Below are positions 24,854 to 33,897 of a stretch of 64,000 nucleotides of DNA, one piece after another. This stretch comes from Pseudomonas sp. GD04019 (lineage in GTDB: Bacteria > Pseudomonadota > Gammaproteobacteria > Pseudomonadales > Pseudomonadaceae), in contig NZ_JAOEEA010000009.1 of NCBI RefSeq assembly GCF_029837695.1, positions 186,001-250,000 of the forward strand, read 5' to 3'. The translations under genes and the position numbers were made by a program. Every line of letters starts with the position of its first letter. Position 1 is the first letter of the stretch. The notes beneath the pieces were generated by a model that worked only from the letters and a program-made list of their open reading frames with translations, was not told the DNA's origin and did no database searches.

Positions 24854-26629
24854 TTACTCAGCCTTGGGTTGTTCGCGCAGGCGGATATGCAGCTCGCGCA
24901 GCGCCTTGGCATCGACGATGCCCGGGGCCTGGGTCATGACGCAGGCCGCGCTCTGGGTTTTCGGGAAGGCGATCACTTCACGAATCGAGCTGGCGCCGGT
25001 CATCAGCATCACCAGGCGATCCAGGCCGAAGGCCAGGCCACCATGGGGCGGAGCACCGAACTTCAGGGCGTCGAGCAGGAAGCCGAACTTCTCCTGCTGC
25101 TCGTCTTCGCTGATGCCGAGCACGCGGAACACGGTCTGCTGCATGGCCTTGTCGTGGATACGGATCGAACCGCCACCCAACTCGGTACCGTTGAGCACCA
25201 TGTCGTAGGCACGGGACAGGGCCGCGGCCGGGTTGGCCTCCAGCTCTTCCGGGGTGCACTTCGGCGCGGTAAACGGGTGGTGCATGGCGGTCAGGCTGCC
25301 ATCGTCGTTTTCCTCGAACATCGGGAAGTCGACGACCCACAGCGGCGCCCACTCGCAGGTGAGCAGGTTGAGGTCGTGGCCGACCTTGATGCGCAGCGCG
25401 CCAAGAGCATCGCAGACGATCTTGGCCTTGTCGGCGCCGAAGAACACGATGTCGCCATCGACGGCGCCAACGCGGTCGAGGATGACCTTGAGGTTGTCTT
25501 CCGGGATGAACTTGACGATCGGCGACTGCAGGCCCTCGACGCCCTTGGCGCGCTCGTTGACCTTGATGTAGGCCAGGCCCTTGGCGCCGTAGTTGCCGAC
25601 GAACTTGGTGTAGTCGTCGATCTGGCTACGCGGCATGGAAGCAGCACCCGGCACGCGCAGGGCAGCGACGCGGCCCTTCGGATCGTTGGCCGGGCCGGAG
25701 AACACCTTGAACTCGACGCCCTGCAGCTGATCGGCGACGTCTACCAGCTCCAGCGGAATACGCAGGTCCGGCTTGTCGGAACCGAAGCGACGCATGGCTT
25801 CGGCCAGAGTCATGTGCGGCAGCTCGCCGAATTCCAGGCCCAGCACTTCCTTGAACAGGTTGCGGATCATGGTCTCGGTGATGCCCATGATGTCGCTTTC
25901 ATCGAGGAAGCTGGTCTCGATGTCGATCTGCGTGAATTCCGGCTGACGGTCGGCACGCAGGTCTTCGTCGCGGAAGCACTTGGCGATCTGGTAGTAGCGG
26001 TCGAAGCCGGCCACCATCAGCAGCTGCTTGAACAGTTGCGGCGACTGAGGCAGGGCGAAGAAGCTGCCGGCGTGGGTGCGACTTGGCACCAGGTAGTCGC
26101 GCGCGCCTTCCGGAGTGGCACGGGTCAGGATCGGGGTTTCGACGTCGAGGAAGCCGTTGTCGTCGAGGTAGCGGCGGATGCTGCTGGTGATGCGCGAACG
26201 CAGCTTCAGCTTCTCGGCCATTTCCGGACGACGCAGGTCGATGAAGCGATAGCGCAGGCGGGTTTCCTCGCCCACGTCGGTGTATTCGTTGAGCGGGAAC
26301 GGCGGGGTTTCCGCCTCGTTGAGCACCTGCAGCTCGTAGCCCAGCACCTCGATGGCACCGGACGCCATGTTGGCGTTGCGCGCGCCCTCGGGACGCAGAC
26401 GCACCTTGCCGGTGATCTTCACCACGTATTCGCTGCGGACGCGGTCGGCTTTGGCGAAGGTCTCGGCACGATCCGGGTCGAATACCACCTGGGCCAGGCC
26501 TTCACGGTCGCGGATGTCGAGGAAGATCACACCACCATGGTCGCGACGGCGGTGAACCCAGCCGCAAAGGGTGATTTCCTGGCCGTCCAGGCTCTCGTTC
26601 AACTGGCCGCAATAGTGGCTGCGCATCAT
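24854..26629 (-). CDS. aspS: Aspartyl-tRNA synthetase
   Basis: This class II synthetase charges tRNA-Asp, and in Pseudomonas, which lacks a dedicated AsnS in many species, often tRNA-Asn as well. The 591 residues comprise the OB-fold anticodon domain ([20 protein letters not shown]), class II motif 1, motif 2 ([18 protein letters not shown]), the bacterial GAD insertion and motif 3 ([15 protein letters not shown]). [17 protein letters not shown] is the conserved N-terminus, starting at 26629 or the adjacent Met. Confidence 0.98.
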   Translation of the reverse strand: MMRSHYCGQLNESLDGQEITLCGWVHRRRDHGGVIFLDIRDREGLAQVVFDPDRAETFAKADRVRSEYVVKITGKVRLRPEGARNANMASGAIEVLGYELQVLNEAETPPFPLNEYTDVGEETRLRYRFIDLRRPEMAEKLKLRSRITSSIRRYLDDNGFLDVETPILTRATPEGARDYLVPSRTHAGSFFALPQSPQLFKQLLMVAGFDRYYQIAKCFRDEDLRADRQPEFTQIDIETSFLDESDIMGITETMIRNLFKEVLGLEFGELPHMTLAEAMRRFGSDKPDLRIPLELVDVADQLQGVEFKVFSGPANDPKGRVAALRVPGAASMPRSQIDDYTKFVGNYGAKGLAYIKVNERAKGVEGLQSPIVKFIPEDNLKVILDRVGAVDGDIVFFGADKAKIVCDALGALRIKVGHDLNLLTCEWAPLWVVDFPMFEENDDGSLTAMHHPFTAPKCTPEELEANPAAALSRAYDMVLNGTELGGGSIRIHDKAMQQTVFRVLGISEDEQQEKFGFLLDALKFGAPPHGGLAFGLDRLVMLMTGASSIREVIAFPKTQSAACVMTQAPGIVDAKALRELHIRLREQPKAE

Positions 26630-26890
26630 GGTCGTGGTTCGCTTCTCTAGATCAGTCTTGAATTCGTACCCGGCCGGCCCGGGCATGTTTCCGCCGGATA
26701 GCGGCGGACATTTTCTTCAATTCGGAGGGGAAACCGCAGGAAAACGCGATCAAAGGCGCTACAGCGCCGCGATCGATGCGCTTCCGCATCCGGAGACAAG
26801 GGGCGCGATTATATAGGGTTAATCGCCCCCTTGCAGCCCACCGCCCGCGGCCTTTCTATACTGAGAGTCCAGCCCAGCGGAGACCGCCCC

Positions 26891-28003
26891 ATGGCCTTAG
26901 CCCGCCCCGCCGATGTTCCCAGTGATCTGCTGGAGGAATTTCGCCTCGATACCGCCGATCACCTGCCGCGCTGCGAGCAGCTGTTGATCGAACTGGAACG
27001 CCACCCACAGGACGGTACGCGCCTGCGCGAACTGTTTCGCCTGGTGCACACCATTAAGGGCAGTCTCGGCCTGGTGGAGCTGAACCACCTGCTTCCGCTG
27101 CCGCAGGCCATGGAGGATGTGCTCGACCGTCTGCGTGAAGGCAGCCTGCAATTCGACAGTCTGCTCGGCGACATCCTGCTGCTCAGTCTGGACCAGCTGC
27201 GCAACCTGATCGAGGCCGCCCTGGGCCGGGCTGCGAACCCTGATCCGGGGCAGATCGCCAGCCAGTGCCAGGCCCTCCAGGCCCTGGCCGCCGCTCCCGC
27301 GTCGCGGCAGACCGAGATTCGCCGCACACTGCTGCAGCACCTGGCACCGGAGACCCGCCTGCAGCCGGTCGAAGTTGGCCACGGGCAGATTCCGCAACTG
27401 CTCGCCGACTACGGAATAGAAGTAGACGCCGACCTGCTGTTCTTCATCGAGCTGATGACCACCAGCGAGCACCGCTCGCCATTCTGGCACGGCCGCGGAC
27501 TGCGCCTGCTCGACCTGGCGCTGGGCATGAACGAGGTTGCCGACCGGCCGGTGGAGCCCGCACAACTGGCTGCGGCGGTATGCCTGCACGACCTCGGCAT
27601 GGCCTTTCTACCGCTCGACCTGCTGCACAAGGAAAGCGAGCTGAGCCGCGAGGAGCGGCGGCAGATGCAATCCCACCCACGCCAGGCCTGCGAGCTGCTC
27701 AAGCGCATGCCGGCCTGGAACACGGCGAGCGAGATCATCCTGCAGCATCAGGAGCATGCCGACGGCAGCGGCTACCCCAAAGGCCTGCGCGAGACGGAAA
27801 TCCACCCCGGCGCCCTGCTGCTGAACATCGCCGACACCTTCGACGCCCGCACCCACGAGCGCGCCCACCAGACCATGAGCAAGCGCCCGCGCCTGCGCGC
27901 CATCCTGGAGATCAACAACCTGTCGGGCATGCAGTTCAGCGGCTACTGGGTCGAAGTATTCAACCGCACCCTGCAACTGCATCCGGAACTAGCACACCGG
28001 TAA
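26891..28003 (+). CDS. Hpt-domain / HD-GYP-like fusion protein
   Basis: The 370-residue cytoplasmic protein has two parts. Residues about 10-110 are an Hpt phosphotransfer domain with the phospho-His motif LVHTIKGSLG. Residues about 190-365 are an HD-GYP-type domain: CLHDLGM for HD, QHQEHADGSGYPKGL for the GYP region and LLNIADTFDA. The usual HDIGK is HDLGM and the HHE motif is HQEH, so phosphodiesterase activity towards cyclic di-GMP is plausible but not assured. GGAG precedes the ATG at 26891. A partner histidine kinase or receiver is not encoded nearby. It is divergent from aspS. Confidence 0.83.
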   Translation: MALARPADVPSDLLEEFRLDTADHLPRCEQLLIELERHPQDGTRLRELFRLVHTIKGSLGLVELNHLLPLPQAMEDVLDRLREGSLQFDSLLGDILLLSLDQLRNLIEAALGRAANPDPGQIASQCQALQALAAAPASRQTEIRRTLLQHLAPETRLQPVEVGHGQIPQLLADYGIEVDADLLFFIELMTTSEHRSPFWHGRGLRLLDLALGMNEVADRPVEPAQLAAAVCLHDLGMAFLPLDLLHKESELSREERRQMQSHPRQACELLKRMPAWNTASEIILQHQEHADGSGYPKGLRETEIHPGALLLNIADTFDARTHERAHQTMSKRPRLRAILEINNLSGMQFSGYWVEVFNRTLQLHPELAHR

Positions 28004-28143
28004 CAGACGGAACCGCCAGCGCGCTCATAGTCTCCAAGCATCGCCTTCATTGACATAGAACGGACGGGCAAACGCGGCCCCTGTGATAGGCTCGGAACCA
28101 TCACGGGGAACGTCTACCCCGGCCACCTGAGAGGAGTAAAGGT

Positions 28144-28614
28144 ATGGAAATCAATATTGGCATCGCCGAACAGGACCGCGCCGCTATCGCCGAAGGACTG
28201 TCGCGCCTGCTGGCGGACACCTACACCCTGTATCTGAAGACCCACAACTTCCACTGGAACGTCACCGGCCCGATGTTCAACACCCTGCACCTGATGTTCG
28301 AGGCGCAGTACACCGAACTGGCACTGGCCGTGGACTCCATCGCCGAACGTATCCGCGCCCTCGGCTTCCCGGCGCCCGGCACTTACGCCGCCTATGCCCG
28401 CCTGTCCTCGATAAAAGAAGAGGAAGGCGTGCCGAGCGCCGAGGACATGATCAAGCTGCTGGTCCAGGGCCAGGAAGCGGTGGTGCGCACCGCCCGCGGC
28501 ATCTTCCCGCTGCTGGACAAGGTCAGCGACGAGCCAACCGCAGACCTGCTGACCCAGCGCATGCAGGTGCACGAAAAAACCGCCTGGATGCTGCGCAGCC
28601 TGCTGGCCGCCTGA
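28144..28614 (+). CDS. dps: Dps-family DNA-binding ferritin-like protein
   Basis: The 156-residue four-helix protein assembles into a 12-mer that oxidises and stores iron and protects DNA. The shared ferroxidase site is visible: His in [17 protein letters not shown], with Asp and Glu in [29 protein letters not shown] lies eight bases before the ATG. A strong terminator follows. The gene sits where PA0962 (a Dps-like protein) lies in P. aeruginosa. Confidence 0.93.
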   Translation: MEINIGIAEQDRAAIAEGLSRLLADTYTLYLKTHNFHWNVTGPMFNTLHLMFEAQYTELALAVDSIAERIRALGFPAPGTYAAYARLSSIKEEEGVPSAEDMIKLLVQGQEAVVRTARGIFPLLDKVSDEPTADLLTQRMQVHEKTAWMLRSLLAA

Positions 28615-28626
28615 TCGCCCATACGC

Positions 28627-28655
28627 AAAAAAGGCCCGGCTAGACCGGGCCTTTT
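28627..28655 (+). terminator. Terminator of dps
   Basis: AAAAGGCCCGG (28629-28639) pairs with CCGGGCCTTTT (28645-28655), 13 bases after the dps stop. Confidence 0.9.
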
Positions 28656-28716
28656 GCTAGGCGAAGCGCCCACAGCTACTCTATCCTTTGCCTTTCCCCA
28701 TACCCCAGTGACGCGC

Positions 28717-29784
28717 ATGAGCCAGCAGCCGAAAGCCCCCTCCATTCTCGAGCTTTACCCCGAAGAGACTCGCGAGGCCGCCGATCTGCTCAAGCAGGCC
28801 GTGCCACACATGGTGCGTCACGACATTCCGCCGAACCCGGTGCACTACGCACTCTGGTACAGCTACTGCAAAGGCTCCGACCCCGAGCTGAACCGACGGC
28901 TGGAAAAGGCCATCAAGGACTTCTCCAGCTTTCCGCCCGAGACGGCGGTCAAGCTGTTCCGCGACTTCATCATCCGCGGTGAACTGGAAGACGCCCGCGC
29001 CGGCCAGCATCAGGTTATCGAACTGGTGGACGATATCGAGGGTGACGTGCAGCGCAGCGTCAGCGGCAGCCAGCACTATCAGGCCAGCCTGTCCCAGGGA
29101 CTTGCGGCCCTGCAGGAGCCGATAGTCGACGACCTGCCCAGCGTGCTCAACGAACTGCAGCTGAGCACCCAACAGATGCAGGACCAGCAGGAAAAATTCC
29201 TCTACCGCCTGCGCTCGGCCCAGGCCGAAATCCAGAATCTGCGCGGTCAGTTGGAGCGCGCCCAGGCCGCCGCGACTCTGGACAGCCTGACCCATGTTTT
29301 CAATCGCCACGCCTTCACCCGTCTGCTGGAACAGGCCCTGGCCGGAGACATCAAGGGCCTGGCCCTGGTCATGCTGGATATCGACCACTTCAAGCAGTTC
29401 AACGACCAGTACGGACATCCTCTGGGTGATCGCGTGCTGCAGCATGTCGGTCAGTTGCTGCGCGAATTGCTGCCGGCACGCGGCGTGGCCGCACGCTATG
29501 GCGGCGAAGAGTTCTGCGTGATCCTGCAGGACTGCTTCGACCTTGGCACCGCTGGCGACTTCGCCGAGCAGCTGCGCCTGAGGATCCAGGCCCTGCGCGT
29601 CAAGGTGCGCAGCACCGACAAGGTACTCGACACCATCACCGCCTCATTCGGCTTGGCCTTGGCCGAGATGGGCGACACCTTCGACAGCCTGGTCACCCGG
29701 GCAGACGATGCGCTCTACCAGGCCAAACGCAACGGCCGCAACCAGATCCACCCGCCCACCCCGGAAGCAGCGCTAAGCGCTTGA
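28717..29784 (+). CDS. Diguanylate cyclase (GGDEF domain)
   Basis: The 355-residue soluble protein has an unrecognised N-terminal region (about 20-150, including HYALWYSYCKGSDPELNRRL), a coiled-coil stalk (QMQDQQEKFLYRLRSAQAEI) and a C-terminal GGDEF domain with active-site RYGGEEF. The four residues that would form the inhibitory I-site (RxxD) are PARG here, so product feedback of the usual kind is lacking. Cyclic di-GMP synthesis from GTP is likely. It starts at the ATG at 28717 after the dps terminator and probably has its own promoter. Confidence 0.92.
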   Translation: MSQQPKAPSILELYPEETREAADLLKQAVPHMVRHDIPPNPVHYALWYSYCKGSDPELNRRLEKAIKDFSSFPPETAVKLFRDFIIRGELEDARAGQHQVIELVDDIEGDVQRSVSGSQHYQASLSQGLAALQEPIVDDLPSVLNELQLSTQQMQDQQEKFLYRLRSAQAEIQNLRGQLERAQAAATLDSLTHVFNRHAFTRLLEQALAGDIKGLALVMLDIDHFKQFNDQYGHPLGDRVLQHVGQLLRELLPARGVAARYGGEEFCVILQDCFDLGTAGDFAEQLRLRIQALRVKVRSTDKVLDTITASFGLALAEMGDTFDSLVTRADDALYQAKRNGRNQIHPPTPEAALSA

Positions 29785-29921
29785 TTTGAGCCGACATCCT
29801 CTTTGCGGTTAAATACTCGCCGTGCCGCATTGCTGCGGCATAGGCGAAGCGCGTTGCCCATCCACCGGGCTTGCGACTCCGCTCCTCTGATAGCCATTTC
29901 GAACAAGCGAGTTCATTGACC

Positions 29922-30530
29922 ATGTTGAAAATCGTTCACCTGATAACAGGCGGCGGCGCCCTGCTGCTGTCCTTCGCCCCCAGCCTGCGCAGCGAAACGC
30001 TGCCCTACCTGCAACAACCCGACGCGATCTATCTGGCACTGTTCGGCCTGACCAACCTGCTGCTGGCGCCCCTGCTGCCGGTGCGCCATGAGGGTGTCCG
30101 CAACCAGCTGCAAGCCCTGGTATCGGCCCTGCTGGTATTCGCCAGCGTACTGCAGGCACTGATCCTGCTCGCCCCGCTGGCACAGATCGGCAATCAACCC
30201 GCCATCTCACTGAGTCTGGCCACCCTGCTGGCTGCCGCCCTGCTGCATCTGGCCATCAATCTGGGCAAACGCAGCCCGCGAATCGCCATGCCCCGTCGCG
30301 ACCTCGACGACAGCCGCGAGACCGGCACCGTCAAGTGGTTCAACACCTCCAAGGGCTTCGGCTTCATTTCCCGCGACATCGGCGACGACATCTTCGTGCA
30401 CTTCCGCGCCATTCGCGGCGAGGGCCACCGCGTCCTGGTCGAAGGTCAGCGTGTGGAGTTCTCGGTGATGCAACGCGACAAGGGCCTGCAGGCCGAAGAC
30501 GTGATAGTCGCCCTGCCCGGCCAACGCTGA
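29922..30530 (+). CDS. Membrane-anchored cold-shock domain protein
   Basis: The 202-residue protein has three to four hydrophobic segments in the first 130 residues (around 3-22, 35-55, 65-90, 95-115). A basic linker follows ([14 protein letters not shown]), then a complete C-terminal cold-shock domain with [16 protein letters not shown] (RNP1) and DIFVHF (RNP2). It therefore tethers an RNA- or single-strand-binding domain to the inner membrane. P. aeruginosa PA0961 is the likely orthologue by position. ATG at 29922 has weak upstream pairing. A strong terminator follows. Confidence 0.88.
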   Translation: MLKIVHLITGGGALLLSFAPSLRSETLPYLQQPDAIYLALFGLTNLLLAPLLPVRHEGVRNQLQALVSALLVFASVLQALILLAPLAQIGNQPAISLSLATLLAAALLHLAINLGKRSPRIAMPRRDLDDSRETGTVKWFNTSKGFGFISRDIGDDIFVHFRAIRGEGHRVLVEGQRVEFSVMQRDKGLQAEDVIVALPGQR

Positions 30531-30542
30531 ATAAATGCGTAT

Positions 30543-30571
30543 AAAAAAGCCCGCTGATGCGGGCTTTTTTT
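30543..30571. terminator. Bidirectional terminator between cold-shock gene and slyX
   Basis: AAAAAAGCCCGC-TGAT-GCGGGCTTTTTTT can serve both convergent genes. Confidence 0.92.
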
Positions 30572-30575
30572 GGGC

Positions 30576-30782
30576 TCAGTAATGAGGCGGCGGCGCATCG
30601 CCCTCGGCGATACCGAACTGGCCGACCATCTCTTCCTGGCGACGGGCCAACATGGCAACCTGCTGTTGCAGGCGCTCGATATCCCGCTGCTGCGCTACCA
30701 CTACGTCATTCAGCGCCGCGATGGTGTCGTCCTGGAAGGCCAGTCGACTCTCCAGCTCGATGACACGCTCCTCCAGCTCCAT
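30576..30782 (-). CDS. slyX: SlyX family protein
   Basis: The 68-residue protein is a single coiled coil ([21 protein letters not shown] through [19 protein letters not shown]) with a flexible tail ending PPPHY, the SlyX hallmark. The function is unknown in all bacteria. It starts three bases past the HIT gene stop and is probably co-transcribed with it. Confidence 0.93.
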   Translation of the reverse strand: MELEERVIELESRLAFQDDTIAALNDVVVAQQRDIERLQQQVAMLARRQEEMVGQFGIAEGDAPPPHY

Positions 30783-30785
30783 CGC

Positions 30786-31211
30786 TCAAGCCTCCGCAAA
30801 CTGGAAATCATTGGTGAGCACCAGACGCAGGCGCTCGCGAATCGAGGCCACCTCGCCGGCCTCATAGGCACGCGCCGGATGCCGCCCCCAGACAGGAGCT
30901 GGCCAGGCCTGATCCTCACGACGACGCACGATCACATGCATGTGCAGCTGGCTGACCACGTTGCCCAACGTGGCGACATTCATCTTGTCGGCAACGAAGG
31001 CATCCTTGAGGGTCTCCGCCAGGCGAGTGGTTTCCAACCAGAGCTGCTGTTGATCGGCAGTATTCAGCTGGAACAGTTCACTGACCGCCTCGCGACGCGG
31101 CACCAGAATGAACCAGGGGTAATTGGCATCGTTCATCAGCAGCAGGCGACAGAGCGGAAAATCCCCCATGACCAGGGTGTCCTGCTGTAAACGGGAATCA
31201 AGGCTGAACAT
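30786..31211 (-). CDS. HIT-domain nucleotide hydrolase
   Basis: The 141-residue protein has the histidine-triad motif HMHVIVR (QLHMHVIV) and the supporting ANYPWFILVPRREAVSEL. HIT proteins hydrolyse or transfer nucleotide monophosphates from substrates such as diadenosine polyphosphates or nucleotidyl-amidates. The substrate here is not predictable from sequence. It precedes slyX by three bases, an arrangement also found in P. aeruginosa (PA0959-PA0960). Confidence 0.92.
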   Translation of the reverse strand: MFSLDSRLQQDTLVMGDFPLCRLLLMNDANYPWFILVPRREAVSELFQLNTADQQQLWLETTRLAETLKDAFVADKMNVATLGNVVSQLHMHVIVRRREDQAWPAPVWGRHPARAYEAGEVASIRERLRLVLTNDFQFAEA

Positions 31212-31958
31212 CTGAGCTTCCTCCGGACCAGACCCAACGGCCGCGCAGCATAGCGGGATGGCCAGCGCAATTCATCTTCAGCGACTCGCTCACTGCGCCA
31301 AGATGATGCGCATGAACTCCCCGAGCGAACCAGATGACAGCCTAAAGTGTGGCCAAGCCTCGGCAGCAAAGAGGAGCGAGAGTTTTCCGCTCCAAAAGCG
31401 GGCACTCTCAAATCGGCAGCGCCCACAAATTGAACAAGCGCACAGGCAAAAACGTTACCGACGAGTAAATTCCACCTGCAGCAATGGCTCACGGTAACGA
31501 TCGGACGCCTGCCCTATAAAGAAAATGATCCCATCGAGAGCAGGCTCGCCTGCTGTAGGGCCCATGAAAAGGGACTTGTAGCCGTGAGCCCACCCCGGAG
31601 AGAGCCAAAGAAAGAAACTTTCCATGGTTGATTAGCATTTTGTGCATGGAAGTTGCTTTAGGAGGAGCACCGTCAGCGTCGGCACGTTTCGAGCTGCCTG
31701 CAAAGCCCTAAGCGATTGGATTTGCAGTCTTTTCAGAACAAGCCGGAGCGCGGGACTGAAGACGACAAAACCTACAAAATTGCGACGTCAAAAATGCAGA
31801 TTTGCGACGCGCACAGAGAGAACTTGTAGGGAATCAATGATATCTGTCGCCAACTTAAGTCACCGTGCTATAAGTTAGCGCCGACACAAAAAGAAAGAGC
31901 CGCCCAGAAAACAAGACAATGGGCAGCACAAATCTTCTAAACCAAAGGAGCAATCACA
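31212..31958. other. Long intergenic region upstream of oprD
   Basis: No convincing gene is present in 747 bases. Short open frames on both strands (for example 31642-31878) lack ribosome sites and Pseudomonas codon bias. The region is lower in GC than its surroundings and has a small hairpin GCAGGC-TC-GCCTGC near 31541-31554. A ribosome-site-like GGAGGAG occurs at 31661-31668 without a supported gene. In P. aeruginosa the oprD leader is a target of ArgR and of small RNAs. A regulatory leader or small RNA is possible, but nothing specific can be named. Confidence 0.4.
31866..31874 (+). promoter_or_regulatory. Extended -10 promoter element upstream of oprD
   Basis: TGCTATAAG is an extended -10 match 85 bases before the oprD ATG. 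No good -35 box is found 17 bases upstream, which suggests activator dependence. This would fit control by ArgR or carbon-source regulators known for oprD, but it is inference. Confidence 0.4.
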
Positions 31959-33317
31959 ATGCAAGTGATGAAGTGGAGCGCCCTGGCTCTGGCCGTGACC
32001 GCCGGTACCACCCAACTGGCTTTCGCCAGCGCACAGTCCGAGTCCAAGGGCTTTGTTGAAGACAGCAGCTTCGACGTTCTGAACAAGAACTACTTTTTGC
32101 ACCGCGATTTCCGCAACAATGGCGCAGGCAACGGAGGTAGCGCTGACGATCAGAACTATCGCCAAGAGTGGGCCCACGGCATTACCGCTCTCTACGAGTC
32201 GGGCTTTACCGTAGGCACTGTAGGCTTCGGCGTAGATGCACACGGCATGCTGGGCATCAAGCTCGATAGCGGCCGCGGCACTACAGGCACCGGCCTGCTA
32301 CCGATCGACAGCGACGGTCGTGCGGAAGACGAATACTCCCAAGCTGGCGGCGCAGTTAAGGTTCGTGTTTCCAACACCACCCTCAAGTACGGCAATCTGA
32401 TGCCAACCGCCCCGGTCTTCGCCACAGGCACCGCACGCCTGTTCCCTGGCACCGCAGAGGGCTTCCAGGTTCTGAGCAGCGAAATCGAAGGCCTCAACAT
32501 TGACGCTGGCCATTTCACTTCTATTCGTGACGGTAGCCTTTCCACTAATCGCGACGGCGAAATCACTCTTGCCTATGCCGGCAGCATTGATGCACAGAGC
32601 GTTGACTACCTCGGCGGCTCCTATGCAATCAACGAAAACCTGAGCGTAAGCCTGTACGGCTCTGAGCTGGAAGACATCTGGCGCCAGTATTACAGCAACG
32701 TCAACTACAACATTCCGCTCAGCGACAGCCAGGCCCTGAATTTCGACTTCAACATCTATCGCACTAACGACGAAGGTAGTGCGCTGGCTGGCGATATCGA
32801 TAACACCACCTGGTCTCTGGCCACCGCGTATAGCATTGGCGCCCACAAGATCACCCTCGCCCATCAGCAAGTGCACGGCGATGAGCCGATGGACTACATC
32901 TCGATGGACGGCGGCAACTATGGCGACTCGATCTTCCTGAACAACTCGGTTCAGTACTCCGACTTCAACGCCCCTGGCGAGAAGTCTTGGCAACTCCGCT
33001 ACGATCTCGACATGGCTACTTTCGGCGTACCAGGCCTGAGCTTCATGGCCCGATACATTACCGGCAGCGATGTTGATGGCACCGATGCCGATCCGACCGG
33101 CGCCTATGCTGGCGCCTACGGCAACGATGGCAAAGAGTGGGAGCGCGATCTGGAAGTCAAGTATGTGGTACAGGAAGGCGCCGCTAAGGATCTGTCTATT
33201 CGCGTTCGCCACGCCACCTGGCGCAGCAACAACGACATGAGCTGGAACTACTCCGGCGGCTCCAGCGCTTTGGACGAAGTTCGCGTGATCACCGAGTACC
33301 CGCTGGACATCCTGTAA
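31959..33317 (+). CDS. oprD: OprD-family outer membrane porin
   Basis: The 452-residue outer-membrane channel has a signal peptide (about 1-24, VMKWSALALAVTAGTTQLAFA). It is clearly colinear with P. aeruginosa OprD: YESGFTVGTVGFGVDAHGMLG, YSQAGGAVKVRVS, DFNIYRTNDEG, GEKSWQLRYDLD and a terminal strand DEVRVITEYPLDIL. OprD takes up basic amino acids and peptides and lets in imipenem-type carbapenems; the orthologue lies at this locus in P. aeruginosa (PA0958). AAGGAG is eight bases before the ATG. A terminator follows the gene. Confidence 0.94.
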   Translation: MQVMKWSALALAVTAGTTQLAFASAQSESKGFVEDSSFDVLNKNYFLHRDFRNNGAGNGGSADDQNYRQEWAHGITALYESGFTVGTVGFGVDAHGMLGIKLDSGRGTTGTGLLPIDSDGRAEDEYSQAGGAVKVRVSNTTLKYGNLMPTAPVFATGTARLFPGTAEGFQVLSSEIEGLNIDAGHFTSIRDGSLSTNRDGEITLAYAGSIDAQSVDYLGGSYAINENLSVSLYGSELEDIWRQYYSNVNYNIPLSDSQALNFDFNIYRTNDEGSALAGDIDNTTWSLATAYSIGAHKITLAHQQVHGDEPMDYISMDGGNYGDSIFLNNSVQYSDFNAPGEKSWQLRYDLDMATFGVPGLSFMARYITGSDVDGTDADPTGAYAGAYGNDGKEWERDLEVKYVVQEGAAKDLSIRVRHATWRSNNDMSWNYSGGSSALDEVRVITEYPLDIL

Positions 33318-33339
33318 TGTCCTAGCGGTACAGCATGTG

Positions 33340-33373
33340 AAAAAGGAACCCGGCCTAGGCCGGGTTCTTTTTT
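33340..33373. terminator. Bidirectional terminator after oprD
   Basis: GAACCCGGCC (33346-33355) pairs with GGCCGGGTTC (33358-33367) and a T-run follows. A-runs on the left allow function for the convergent thioesterase gene too. Confidence 0.92.
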
Positions 33374-33388
33374 ATCTGTCATCGCATC

Positions 33389-33805
33389 TTATTGCGGCAG
33401 CGCATAGGTCCCGGTGACATGCGCCACCAGCTCACCCTCCTCGCCTTGCGAGTAGAGCTGCACCTCGCATACCGCCTGGCGCCGCGACAGGCGCAGAATG
33501 CGCGCCTCGGCAATCAGGTCCACCGGCTTGGGCCGAGCCAGGAAGTTAATATTGAGATTGGCCGTCACCGCCATCTCCACCCGCCCGAGCCGCCCCAGCA
33601 CCACCGCATACATGGCCGCATCGGCCAGCGACATGATGGTCGGCCCCGACAGTGTTCCACCCGGCCGCACCAGCTTGCCTTGAAAAGGCACGCGCGCCAC
33701 CGCCAGATTGGCATCGAGACGGTCGATGCACAGGTCGATATCCTCGGCCATTGGCACTCCAGCGCGGATCAGCGCCTGCACCTGGCCAGCGGTCAGTTCC
33801 GCCAT
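33389..33805 (-). CDS. PaaI-family hotdog thioesterase
   Basis: The 138-residue protein has the PaaI-type hotdog pattern LVRPGGTLSGPTIMSLADAAMYA, in which the conserved Gly and Asp of the catalytic helix are recognised, and NLNINFLARPKPVDLIAEARIL. The start at 33805 gives a typical length; a longer frame to 33895 lacks support. Substrate is likely an aromatic or short acyl-CoA. It lies convergent with oprD and divergent from proS by 92 bases, as PA0957 does in P. aeruginosa. Confidence 0.88.
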   Translation of the reverse strand: MAELTAGQVQALIRAGVPMAEDIDLCIDRLDANLAVARVPFQGKLVRPGGTLSGPTIMSLADAAMYAVVLGRLGRVEMAVTANLNINFLARPKPVDLIAEARILRLSRRQAVCEVQLYSQGEEGELVAHVTGTYALPQ

Positions 33806-33897
33806 CCTCAACTCCCGGTCTGTCCTGTACGCCACATGGCTGGCACCGTACAATGCCGAGTCATTATTTGCCCTCGCAACCGACATAACGGCCAAAC

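Noticed and set aside
24830..26650. A 606-codon plus-strand frame opposite aspS
   Set aside because: aspS is certain from class II motifs; the opposite frame is a GC-bias artefact.
31642..31878. A 78-codon plus-strand frame upstream of oprD
   Set aside because: No Pseudomonas codon bias and no domain. A GGAGGAG lies inside, not before, the frame. It may be a gene relic but is not supported.
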